Shown here piece after piece: positions 7,296 to 14,396 of a stretch of DNA of 29,318 nt. Position 1 is the stretch's first letter, and the number at the start of each line of letters is the position of its first letter. Position numbers and translations under genes: made by a program. The stretch is from the NCBI GenBank assembly GCA_023435435.1, contig JAEYRW010000075.1:1-29318 (forward strand), written 5' to 3'. Under the pieces are notes generated by a model that saw only the letters and a list, made by a program, of their open reading frames with translations, searched no databases and was not told the origin of the DNA. The stretch comes from Bacillota bacterium. Lineage in GTDB: Bacteria > Bacillota > Clostridia > Christensenellales > Aristaeellaceae.

Positions 7296-9737
7296 ATGAC
7301 GGCGGTTCAGAGAAAAAAAGAACAGGCGAAGGCGGTGGCGCCCCGGTTCAATTGGCCCGTAGCGTGGTCGATTCTGTTCGGTGGGCTGGCGCTTTTGACG
7401 GCATACGTGGCCGCCCTCGCGCCCGCGGACGGCATGCTTTCGGGCATGCGCGCGGCCATGCGCGGGTTGGGCGGACATCTGTTCGTGCTGTTTCCCTTCG
7501 TACTTTTGTGGCTGTGCGTGCTCGCGGCGTTCGCGGCGGCGGGGAAGAAGGTCTCCCCCTGGCGCGTAATGGCCAATCTCTGTCTCGTGTTCTGCTTTTA
7601 CGCGGCGGTCGAGCTCTTCCATGTGGAACGCCTCATGGCGGACAAGCCGTTTCTGAGCTGGGCGGACGGCGTCGTCAAGGCCTATCGCGGCATGCGGGGC
7701 GGCGGCGCGTTCGGGGCGCTCATCGCCGTGCCCCTCTATACGTATCTGGGCGCGTGGGGCGGGCTCATCGCGGTGCTTGTGCTCGCGACGCTGTTGCTTG
7801 CCGCAACGGGCGCCCTCGCAAAATTTTCCCGGATGGTGAAAAACGGCTCACACACCGCGGAGCAGAAGTCCATTGAGCGCCGCGCGAACCGCATGTTCGA
7901 GCCCGCCGAGGATACCATTCTGGACGATCCGTTCCCCCAGCGCCCGGCCAAGAAGCCCGCACCCCGCGCGAAGCGCAAGCTTTACACGGAAGACTTCGTC
8001 GCCGCCGCGGGTCCTGTGTCCGCGCCCGTCGAAGCGCCGCCCATCCAGGAGCCGAAGCCCGCCGTCCGCGCGAACGCGGAATACGTGCCGGGCACGAAGC
8101 CGCGTCCCTCCACCAAAAAGGCCGCGAAGGTGGACAATCAGGTCTCCGTGGAGGAGCTCAAGATCGAGCCCGACGACTACGAGCCCAAGGAAGTCTCCCG
8201 GGACGAAATCCCCTTCGACGTGCCCGCCGCCAACTACGTAAAGCCTGTGAAAAAGCTCAAGCGCGCCGCGGCGCCCGAAGTGCCCGACCCCGAAACCGTC
8301 TACAATTATCCGCCCATCGACATGCTCCAGCAGGGCATGCCCCGGGAGGCGGAGCAGGACAACGAGGCGGACCTTAAGAAGGCCAAGCTTCTGGAGGAGA
8401 CGCTGCGTTCCTTCGGCATCCAGACAAAGCTCACCGGCATCGCCCACGGCCCGGCGGTGACGCGTTTTGAGCTTCAGCCCGCGCCGGGCGTGAAGGTAAG
8501 CCGCATCACCGCCCTCGCGGACGACATTGCCCTCAACCTCGCGGCCATCCGCGTGCGCATCGAGGCGCCCATCCCCGGCAAGGCCGCGGTGGGCGTGGAG
8601 GTGCCCAACGACAAGGTGGAAAGCGTGCCGCTCAGAAATGTGCTGGAAAGCCCCGACGCCTGCCGGCATACGTCCCGTGTGGCCGTGGGCCTGGGAAAGG
8701 ACAACTCCGGCCGCTTCATCGTGGCGGACGTGGCCAAGATGCCCCACGTGCTCATCGCCGGCCAGACGGGCTCGGGCAAATCGGTGTGCATCAACTCCAT
8801 CATCATGTCCATCCTCTACCGCGCCACCCCCGACGAGGTGAAGCTCATCCTCATCGACCCCAAGGTGGTGGAGCTCTCGGTCTACAACGAGATTCCGCAC
8901 CTCATCGCGCCGGTGGTTACGGACCCCAAGAAGGCCGCCAGCGCGCTGGAGTGGGCGGTGATGGAGATGCAGTCGCGCTACAAAAAATTCGCGGAGCGCG
9001 GCGTTCGGGACCTCAAGGGCTACAACAAGGCGCTCAAAGAGGACGAAAAGCCAATGCCGCAGATGGTCATTATCATCGACGAGCTGGCCGATCTCATGAT
9101 CGTCGCGCCCGGCGAGGTGGAGGACTCCATCTGCCGCTTGGCCCAACTGGCGCGCGCGGCGGGCATGCACCTGGTCATCGCCACCCAGCGCCCGTCGGTC
9201 AACGTCATAACCGGCGTCATCAAGGCAAACATCCCTACCCGCATCGCGTTTCTGGTGGCATCCCAGGTGGACAGCCGCACCATCATCGACCATGGCGGCG
9301 CGGAGAAGCTTCTGGGCTACGGCGACATGCTGTTCGTGCCCTCCGGCATCCAGAAGCCCATGCGCGTGCAGGGCGCGTGGGTGTCCGACGAGGAGGTGCA
9401 CGCGGTGGTGGAGCACATTAAGTCCCATCACGGCGCGGACTACGACGAGGACGTCACCGAAAAGATCGAAAGCGCCACGCTTTCCGACGCCGAAAAGAAC
9501 GAGGAGCCCGATGAGGCCGATCCGCGCCTTCCCGAGGCCATCGACATCGTCATGGAGGCCGGACAGGCGTCCATCTCCATGCTGCAAAGGCGCATGCGCG
9601 TGGGCTATTCCCGGGCGGGCCGGCTCATCGACGACATGTACAAGCGCGGCATCGTTTCCGAGGCCGATGGCGCGAAGCCCCGAACCGTGCTCATCTCCCG
9701 GGAAGAATACAGGCGGCTGTTCGAGGACGCGGAATGA
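7296..9737 (+). CDS. ftsK: DNA translocase FtsK/SpoIIIE
   Basis: An 813-aa membrane-anchored hexameric ATPase that pumps chromosomal DNA through the division or sporulation septum. About four transmembrane helices lie within residues 20-170. A charged Pro/Lys-rich linker follows to about 330. The motor domain has Walker A AGQTGSGKS near 488-496 and Walker B MVIIIDELADL near 590-600. The last 75 residues form the winged-helix gamma domain that reads orienting sequences (ASISMLQRRMRVGYSRAGRLID). Length and layout match the Firmicutes SpoIIIE/SftA-FtsK group. The stop codon overlaps the next start in an ATGA, so the two genes are translationally coupled. Whether it works mainly in division or sporulation cannot be decided here. 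Confidence 0.95.
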   Translation: MTAVQRKKEQAKAVAPRFNWPVAWSILFGGLALLTAYVAALAPADGMLSGMRAAMRGLGGHLFVLFPFVLLWLCVLAAFAAAGKKVSPWRVMANLCLVFCFYAAVELFHVERLMADKPFLSWADGVVKAYRGMRGGGAFGALIAVPLYTYLGAWGGLIAVLVLATLLLAATGALAKFSRMVKNGSHTAEQKSIERRANRMFEPAEDTILDDPFPQRPAKKPAPRAKRKLYTEDFVAAAGPVSAPVEAPPIQEPKPAVRANAEYVPGTKPRPSTKKAAKVDNQVSVEELKIEPDDYEPKEVSRDEIPFDVPAANYVKPVKKLKRAAAPEVPDPETVYNYPPIDMLQQGMPREAEQDNEADLKKAKLLEETLRSFGIQTKLTGIAHGPAVTRFELQPAPGVKVSRITALADDIALNLAAIRVRIEAPIPGKAAVGVEVPNDKVESVPLRNVLESPDACRHTSRVAVGLGKDNSGRFIVADVAKMPHVLIAGQTGSGKSVCINSIIMSILYRATPDEVKLILIDPKVVELSVYNEIPHLIAPVVTDPKKAASALEWAVMEMQSRYKKFAERGVRDLKGYNKALKEDEKPMPQMVIIIDELADLMIVAPGEVEDSICRLAQLARAAGMHLVIATQRPSVNVITGVIKANIPTRIAFLVASQVDSRTIIDHGGAEKLLGYGDMLFVPSGIQKPMRVQGAWVSDEEVHAVVEHIKSHHGADYDEDVTEKIESATLSDAEKNEEPDEADPRLPEAIDIVMEAGQASISMLQRRMRVGYSRAGRLIDDMYKRGIVSEADGAKPRTVLISREEYRRLFEDAE

Positions 9738-10015
9738 TTGTCCTGGTGGTCACCCTGCATCTGCGCGCCGTGTGGTGCAGATCCATCAAGGACAAGCGCG
9801 CGGAGGTGAAGAAGCTCGTCATGGGGCTTCGGAACACGTTCAACGTCTCGGCGTGTGAATCAGGGGCGCAGGACGACCGCCAGGCCATTGAAATTACCGC
9901 CTGCGCCCTGGCGTTTGACCGTGCCCAGGGGGATTCCATGGCCCAGTCCGTGGAGGAATTTGTTCTGTCGAAAACCGACGCCGTGCTCCTGTCAACCGAA
10001 ACCGAGTACAGATAA
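9734..10015 (+). CDS. DUF503 (YlxP-like) family protein
   Basis: A 93-aa protein with the DUF503 pattern: an N-terminal strand MIVLVVTLHLRAVWCRSIKDKR, then a KRAEVKKLV helix and a final hydrophobic strand. In many Firmicutes ylxP lies among infB and rbfA in the nusA operon. Its biochemical role is poorly known, although the fold resembles small RNA- or ribosome-associated proteins. Here it overlaps the last 4 nt of ftsK and belongs to that transcript, an unusual neighbourhood. It may be a second copy, with another ylxP elsewhere in the genome. Confidence 0.8.
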   Translation: MIVLVVTLHLRAVWCRSIKDKRAEVKKLVMGLRNTFNVSACESGAQDDRQAIEITACALAFDRAQGDSMAQSVEEFVLSKTDAVLLSTETEYR

Positions 10016-10029
10016 TGCGAATTCCAAAT

Positions 10030-10273
10030 AATAACGCGTCGAAGCGCCGGATTTTTTTCAGCCGGCGGCTCAATCAAATCTTCGGTTTGAATGATCCGGT
10101 CGCAAAGCGACTTGGTTTTCCTGCGGAAAACCAGCCTCTTGCGTCGTCGCCCTCCGCGCATCGTAGCGCTGCCAGAGCTCGTTCCAGCGCCAAGGCGCGC
10201 TGAACGCAGTCGGCGCGGTCGCAAACCAACCTCGCGGAACGAAAAAATTCCTCGACACTTTGGACGCGTTATT
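10030..10273. other. Multi-hairpin intergenic element bounded by an 11-bp inverted repeat
   Basis: This stretch fills most of the 284-nt gap between the DUF503 and Nudix genes. The ends AATAACGCGTC (10030-10040) and GACGCGTTATT (10263-10273) are perfect inverted repeats. Inside are successive hairpins: CGCCGG/CCGGCG (10045-10067), a UUCG-type loop around 10083, GTCGC-AAA-GCGAC (10099-10111), TGGTTTTCC-TGC-GGAAAACCA (10113-10133) and GCGCTG/CAGCGC around 10165-10190. No convincing coding sequence fits; a short minus-strand ORF crosses it but matches no family I recognise. It could be a structured RNA or a non-autonomous (MITE-like) repeat. I do not match it to RNase P, tmRNA, SRP or 6S RNA. 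Confidence 0.55.
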
Positions 10274-10299
10274 CTTTTCCATTCGTATAAGGAGAAGAC

Positions 10300-10851
10300 A
10301 TGCTTTCCCACGCACGAGAGATCATCGAGAGCTACGAGCCCAAATGCGAGCAGGAGGCGGCCGACAGGGCGCAGATGCTCGCCTTCATCGACCGGAATCC
10401 CGACTGCCTCACCCGTGAAAACGCCGTCGCCCACCTGACCGCCTCGTCGTGGATCGTCGATCCCGCGCGCGGCCGGGCGCTCATGGCCTATCACAACATT
10501 TACAAATCGTGGTCCTGGACGGGCGGGCACGCGGACGGGGATTCCGATCTCAACGCGGTGGCCCTGCGCGAGGCGAACGAGGAAACGGGCGTTCTCGCCT
10601 CGCCCGCGTCCGGAGACCCTGTTTCCATCGAAAGCCTGCACGTGCCGGGACACGTCAAGCGCGGAAAGTACGTCTCCGCGCACATCCATATGAACGTGAC
10701 CTATCTTCTCATCGCCGACCCGGACGCGCCCGTGCGGCCCAAGGCGGACGAAAACAGCGCGGTTAAGTGGATTCCGTTTTCGCAGGTCAACGAAATGTGT
10801 ACCGAGCCCGATATGCGGCCCATCTACGCAAAACTCATGATGCGGGCGTAA
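10300..10851 (+). CDS. Nudix hydrolase
   Basis: A 183-aa hydrolase of nucleoside-diphosphate-linked compounds. The Nudix box is visible at about residues 75-97: GHADGDSDLNAVALREANEETGV. The catalytic REANEE core is intact, but the first Glu of the GX5EX7REUXEE pattern is Ser. The upstream SSWIVDPARGRALMAYHNIYKSW block resembles the substrate strand of Nudix proteins annotated as 8-oxo-dGTPase or ADP-ribose-type, but the true substrate cannot be read from sequence. AAGGAG lies just upstream of the ATG. It stands alone between a structured intergenic element and a gene with its own promoter. Confidence 0.88.
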   Translation: MLSHAREIIESYEPKCEQEAADRAQMLAFIDRNPDCLTRENAVAHLTASSWIVDPARGRALMAYHNIYKSWSWTGGHADGDSDLNAVALREANEETGVLASPASGDPVSIESLHVPGHVKRGKYVSAHIHMNVTYLLIADPDAPVRPKADENSAVKWIPFSQVNEMCTEPDMRPIYAKLMMRA

Positions 10852-10894
10852 TCGAAAGTTCTCATTCTTGTCATCCAATTTTCCCGCCTGCCTG

Positions 10895-10903
10895 TGATAG
10901 AAT
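10895..10903 (+). promoter_or_regulatory. Extended -10 promoter of the deacetylase-like gene
   Basis: TGATAGAAT, an extended -10 (TG-N-TAGAAT), lies about 30 nt before the chosen start. No good -35 is present at the usual distance, which an extended -10 can tolerate. A short CCTGT/ACAGG inverted repeat surrounds the -10. Confidence 0.5.
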
Positions 10904-10931
10904 AATGACAGGTACGCGAGGGGGAATGGGT

Positions 10932-12107
10932 ATGGCGAGAGCCGTCAGACCGGGGCCGCGCGGCCGTCGGTCGCATGTTCGTTCTTACGCGGTTCTGATC
11001 GCGTTTTTTCTGCTTGCCCTCGCGGGTTTGGTCATCGCGGTCGCCGCGCGCGGCGGCACGGACAGGATTGCCGTCTCCGCGGCGACGCCCGATCCCGCCA
11101 TCCTTGCCACGGCAGAATCCGCCGCGGTTCCGCCAGCGGAATGTACCGCGTCTCCCGCGCCCGAGGGCACGCGGCAGCAATACCGCGTCGTGCTACCCAC
11201 GCCCATGGCGGAGGGGTATCTTCCCATCTTCGAAAAAGCCGACACCAACGAAAAAATCATCGCCGTCACCGTGGACGATTTCTTTCAGTTTTCAAACGCG
11301 AAGGAGATCATTGATCTCGCGGTTGACAACGGCGCGAAGCTCACGCTCTTTCCCATCGGCAAAAATGCCGTGCGCAAGGAACTGAAGGACACGCTGCTCT
11401 ATGCCTACACGTGCGGCATGGAAATCGAAAACCATACCTATGAGCACCGTCCGCTCTACAAAATGAACGACAAGGCCATGGCGCGGCAGGTGTACTATCA
11501 GTGCCTCGCGGTGGACTACGCATTGGGCGTCGAATACCAGGAGCATTTCTTTCGTCCCATGGGCGGCGACGGGCGCGACGATCAGCGCACCCACGAATAC
11601 ATCCGCCAGCTGGGCATGTACGGCATCGCCCACTGGTCGGTCTCCGGCAGCGACACGGACGTCGACAAGCTGCTTGATTCGTTCGCGCCGGGGAACATTT
11701 ACCTGTTTCACACCACGAATTCGGACATGGAAAAGCTCCGGCGGTTCATTCCCGCCGCCATCGAGGCGGGCTACACCCTCGTGACACTCAACGAGATGTT
11801 CGGCCTGCCGGACAACGAGGTCTCGGAACTCAAGACGCCCGTCAAGGAGCACGAGGTTCCGCCCCTTGCGCCCTTCGCGCTCACGCCGCGCACGTACAGG
11901 AAGGGCGATTACACCTGGCAGGCAAATCTCATCCAGCAGAGGCTCCGGGAGCTCGGCTATCTGCACGGAAAGCCCGACGGCGTCTACGGCGACAGCACCG
12001 CCCGGGCGGTGGGCAACTTCCAGAAGGGCAACGACCTCAAGGTTACGGGAAAGGCCGACCCGGCCACCCAGGAGCTCCTGTTTTCAGAGGACGCAAAGCC
12101 CAAATAA
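10932..12107 (+). CDS. Membrane-anchored polysaccharide deacetylase-like protein with peptidoglycan-binding domain
   Basis: A 391-aa protein with a basic N-terminus and one transmembrane segment (residues about 20-40), then a NodB-type domain and a C-terminal PG_binding_1 repeat (about 325-385: LIQQRLRELGYLHGKPDGVYGDST). The NodB metal motifs are recognisable but variant: TVDDF for TFDDG, HTYEH as the zinc-binding H(S/T)xxH, FFRPMGG for RxPxG, and IYLFHTT for the last LxH. Known relatives remove N-acetyl groups from peptidoglycan or chitin-like polymers outside the cell. An in-frame ATG at 10926 is closer to the GAGGGGGA ribosome site than is usual, so I chose ATG 10932. The ORF is open from 10767 inside the Nudix gene, but that part is non-coding shadow. 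Confidence 0.82.
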   Translation: MARAVRPGPRGRRSHVRSYAVLIAFFLLALAGLVIAVAARGGTDRIAVSAATPDPAILATAESAAVPPAECTASPAPEGTRQQYRVVLPTPMAEGYLPIFEKADTNEKIIAVTVDDFFQFSNAKEIIDLAVDNGAKLTLFPIGKNAVRKELKDTLLYAYTCGMEIENHTYEHRPLYKMNDKAMARQVYYQCLAVDYALGVEYQEHFFRPMGGDGRDDQRTHEYIRQLGMYGIAHWSVSGSDTDVDKLLDSFAPGNIYLFHTTNSDMEKLRRFIPAAIEAGYTLVTLNEMFGLPDNEVSELKTPVKEHEVPPLAPFALTPRTYRKGDYTWQANLIQQRLRELGYLHGKPDGVYGDSTARAVGNFQKGNDLKVTGKADPATQELLFSEDAKPK

Positions 12108-12129
12108 GAACGATTAAAAGGCCGCGCCC

Positions 12130-12684
12130 TTATCTACGGACATTCGTCCCGACGGCGCCGGGGGCTGGCGCGGGCTTACCCAGCCCGTCGCGCCAGGCGC
12201 GCACAGCGCGGTTCGTTCGCAGGACGATCACTTTGTCGGCAAACTGTGCGATCCGCGCCTTTGCGCCGTCTTTTCCTGTCTCATAATTTCGCGCCCATTT
12301 GAACATGGATTTCAGAACGACGAGCCTTGGCCGGTAGATGCACTTTTCAACGCCGAGGTTCTGCCTGACCCAACGAAACAGAATCCGCTTGCGCCTGACC
12401 AGAGGCCCCGGCTCCAGAAAGACCACCACGTCCGCCCGGCGCATCCCTTCGAGGAAGCATTCCCGCCCGGCGTCCTCCAGGATCCAGGCAGGCCGCGCCA
12501 GAATCGCGGCAAACAGCGCGTCCCGTTCCGCGGCGGGGCGCTTTCTGTTGCCCCACGGTTGGGCGGGGTCGGGCACGTGAACCAGCTCGTCGAGAGGATG
12601 ACAGGGCACTCCCGTCCGCGCGGACGCCAGCCGGGCCAGCGTCGACTTCCCGCTCCCCACGGACCCCACAATATAAATCTTCAT
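12130..12684 (-). CDS. P-loop kinase, FlaR/DNA-topology-modulation-like
   Basis: A 184-aa protein beginning MKIYIVGSVGSGKST, with the Walker A loop at residues 7-15. It then follows the pattern of adenylate-kinase-like 'topology modulation' proteins: a LDELVHVP segment, a WILEDAGRE strand and an arginine-rich lid region (VRRKRILFRW). Relatives bind ATP and probably phosphorylate a small molecule, but the substrate is unknown and the FlaR name is historical. The open frame runs upstream to 12741, but those residues overlap a hairpin repeat. The start at 12684 puts the P-loop where the family has it. The ribosome site is weak (GGGGG). The gene converges on the deacetylase-like gene with only 22 nt between them. 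Confidence 0.75.
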   Translation of the reverse strand: MKIYIVGSVGSGKSTLARLASARTGVPCHPLDELVHVPDPAQPWGNRKRPAAERDALFAAILARPAWILEDAGRECFLEGMRRADVVVFLEPGPLVRRKRILFRWVRQNLGVEKCIYRPRLVVLKSMFKWARNYETGKDGAKARIAQFADKVIVLRTNRAVRAWRDGLGKPAPAPGAVGTNVRR

Positions 12685-12707
12685 CGAACCCCCAAAACCA
12701 AACGCGC

Positions 12708-12734
12708 CGCCCCGGGGTTTGGGCCCCCGAGGCG
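12708..12734. repeat. GC hairpin, copy 1 of a dispersed composite element
   Basis: CGCCCCGGGG and CCCCGAGGCG form a 10-bp stem with one mismatch around the loop TTTGGGC. A second hairpin at 21937-21970 has nearly the same loop (TTGGGC) and GGGG/CCCC closing pairs but a different lower stem. Each lies about 30-35 nt before a copy of the second repeat, at 12770 and 22000. Confidence 0.6.
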
Positions 12735-12769
12735 ACGACATACAGGCGAATTATTTTTTTATCCAGTCC

Positions 12770-12839
12770 GGGATTCCCAAGGGACGGGGCCCTTGCGCGA
12801 AATGCGGGGCAGAGCCCCGCGTGTTTCCCTCGTTCCCCC
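12770..12839 (-). repeat. Dispersed double-hairpin repeat, copy 1
   Basis: On the minus strand this follows directly on the stop codon of the isomerase-like gene. It contains a 7-bp hairpin GCGGGGC-AGA-GCCCCGC (12804-12820) and CAAGGG/CCCTTG (12778-12795), ending in GGGATTC (plus-strand reading, 12770-12776). The same order of blocks recurs at 22000-22073. It may act as a transcription terminator or mRNA-stabilising structure for the gene before it, or be a REP-type mobile repeat. Confidence 0.8.
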
Positions 12840-14324
12840 TCAGGCGAACGGGTTCTCGGACGGATAGAGCATGCCCTTGGGCTGGTTGAAGCTGACGGTC
12901 TCAATGCCGAGTATTTTGAGAACGGCAAAGAGGTACTTGCCGATGTGCCCGAAAGCGACGGCGCCGTGGTGCGGGTAGCCGTGCTGGATGAGCACGTGGC
13001 GGTAGAAACGGTTCATTTCGGGGATGCCGAACACGCCGATGGAGCCGAAGGACTGGGTGGCCACGGGCAGCACCTCGCCCTGGGCGATGTAGGCGCGCAG
13101 CACGCTGTCCTTGTCGGCCTGGAGCCGGTAGAAGGTGATGCTGCCGGGGGCGATGTCGCCCTCGAGGGTGCCGCGGGTGATGTCGGGTTCGCCGCCGCCC
13201 TCAAGGCCGCGGTTCATGATGAGCTGATACTTCATGGTGCCCTTGGTGAGGTGGCAGATGGGCGTGTTTCCGCAGTGGAAGCCCATGAACACCTCGTCCG
13301 CGCGGTAGGGGAACTTGCCCGCGATGGATTCGTCATACATGTCGGCGGGCACGGTGTTGTTGATGTCGAGCAGCGTCACCGGAATTCCGGAGATGCAGGT
13401 GCCCAGATACTCGGACACCGCGCCCCAGATGTCCACCTCGCACGCCACCGGAATGCCCCGGGCGGTGAGGCGGGAGTTGACGTAGCAGGGCACAAACCCA
13501 AACTGGGTCTGGAAGGCGGGCCAGCACTTGTTGGCCATGGCGACGAAGGTCGCCGCGCCCTTGTTTGCCTCGATCCAGTCGAGAAGCGTGATCTCATACT
13601 GCGCCAGCCGGGGCAGGATGCCCGGCATCTTGTTGCCGGTTCCGAGCTCCGCCGCCATGTCCGCCATGACGTCCGGAATGCGCGGGTCGCCGTCGTGCTC
13701 CTTGTACGCCGCGAGCAGGTCAAGCTCGGAGTTTTCCTGAATGTTGATGCCCAGCTTGAACAGCGGCGCGATGGGCGCGTTGCAGGCCAGGAAGTCGTAG
13801 GGGCGCGGGCCGAAGGTGATCATCTTGAGGCCCTTGACCGCGATGAGCGCGCGGGCGATGGGCTCGAATTCCGCGACCATTTTGGCGCACTGTTTGGCGG
13901 TGCCCACGGGGTATTCCGGAATGTAGGCGGGCACGCCCCGCAGCTTCAGGTTATAGCTTGCGTTGAGCATGCCGCAGAACGCGTCGCCCCGGCTGGCGGA
14001 GAGAACGGCGACGTTCTCCTCGGCGGCGGCCGCGAACATGACGGGGCCTGCGAACTTCTCGGCGAGCAGCGTCTCCGGGCCCTCGGGGCCAAAGTTGCCA
14101 AGGAAGACCACCAGAGCGTTTACTTCCGCCGCCTTGAGCGCGGAAAGCGCCTGCATGGTGTCCAGCTCGTTCTCAATGGTGGTCTCGATCTCGACGATCT
14201 CGCCGCCCAGCGCGCGGTACTCCTTGACGAGCGCCGCGCGCCGCTCCTGCGAGAGGGTGATCGGGAAGCAGTCGCGGCTGACCGCGACGATTCCCAGCTT
14301 AACTTCGGGGATATTGCTGAACAT
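12840..14324 (-). CDS. L-fucose/D-arabinose isomerase-family protein
   Basis: A 494-aa protein related to L-fucose isomerase. The C-terminal half keeps the family's likely metal ligands: Glu296 in ACEVDIWG, Asp320 in TLLDINN and a late histidine in HGYPHHGAVAFGH. It is shorter than E. coli FucI (about 590 aa), and the N-terminal half diverges, so the sugar (fucose, arabinose, xylulose or another) is not certain; many such proteins in Clostridia are annotated only as 'fucose isomerase'. The start at 14324 is set by AGGAGG 8 nt upstream; the open frame extends to 14381 without a ribosome site. It lies downstream of the mannosidase gene, in the same direction and with its own promoter, which suggests use of sugars released from glycans. 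Confidence 0.8.
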   Translation of the reverse strand: MFSNIPEVKLGIVAVSRDCFPITLSQERRAALVKEYRALGGEIVEIETTIENELDTMQALSALKAAEVNALVVFLGNFGPEGPETLLAEKFAGPVMFAAAAEENVAVLSASRGDAFCGMLNASYNLKLRGVPAYIPEYPVGTAKQCAKMVAEFEPIARALIAVKGLKMITFGPRPYDFLACNAPIAPLFKLGINIQENSELDLLAAYKEHDGDPRIPDVMADMAAELGTGNKMPGILPRLAQYEITLLDWIEANKGAATFVAMANKCWPAFQTQFGFVPCYVNSRLTARGIPVACEVDIWGAVSEYLGTCISGIPVTLLDINNTVPADMYDESIAGKFPYRADEVFMGFHCGNTPICHLTKGTMKYQLIMNRGLEGGGEPDITRGTLEGDIAPGSITFYRLQADKDSVLRAYIAQGEVLPVATQSFGSIGVFGIPEMNRFYRHVLIQHGYPHHGAVAFGHIGKYLFAVLKILGIETVSFNQPKGMLYPSENPFA

Positions 14325-14364
14325 AGAGCCTACCTCCTCATCCATTTCCCACTTATATACGATA

Positions 14365-14392
14365 ATTTTAGCAGACTCCAATCAGATGTCAA
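14365..14392 (-). promoter_or_regulatory. Promoter of the isomerase-like gene
   Basis: Minus-strand consensus TTGACA (14387-14392), a 16-nt spacer and TAAAAT (14365-14370), all in the 72-nt gap after the mannosidase stop codon. The isomerase gene can therefore be transcribed independently of the mannosidase gene. Confidence 0.72.
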
Positions 14393-14396
14393 TGAC

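Noticed and set aside
10070..10315. 81-codon minus-strand open frame in the multi-hairpin element
   Set aside because: It matches no family I recognise, has no ribosome site, and its sequence is dictated by the inverted repeats.
10767..10931. N-terminal extension of the deacetylase-like protein inside the Nudix gene
   Set aside because: It has no ribosome site, overlaps a well-supported gene, and a promoter and ribosome site lie just before the shorter start.
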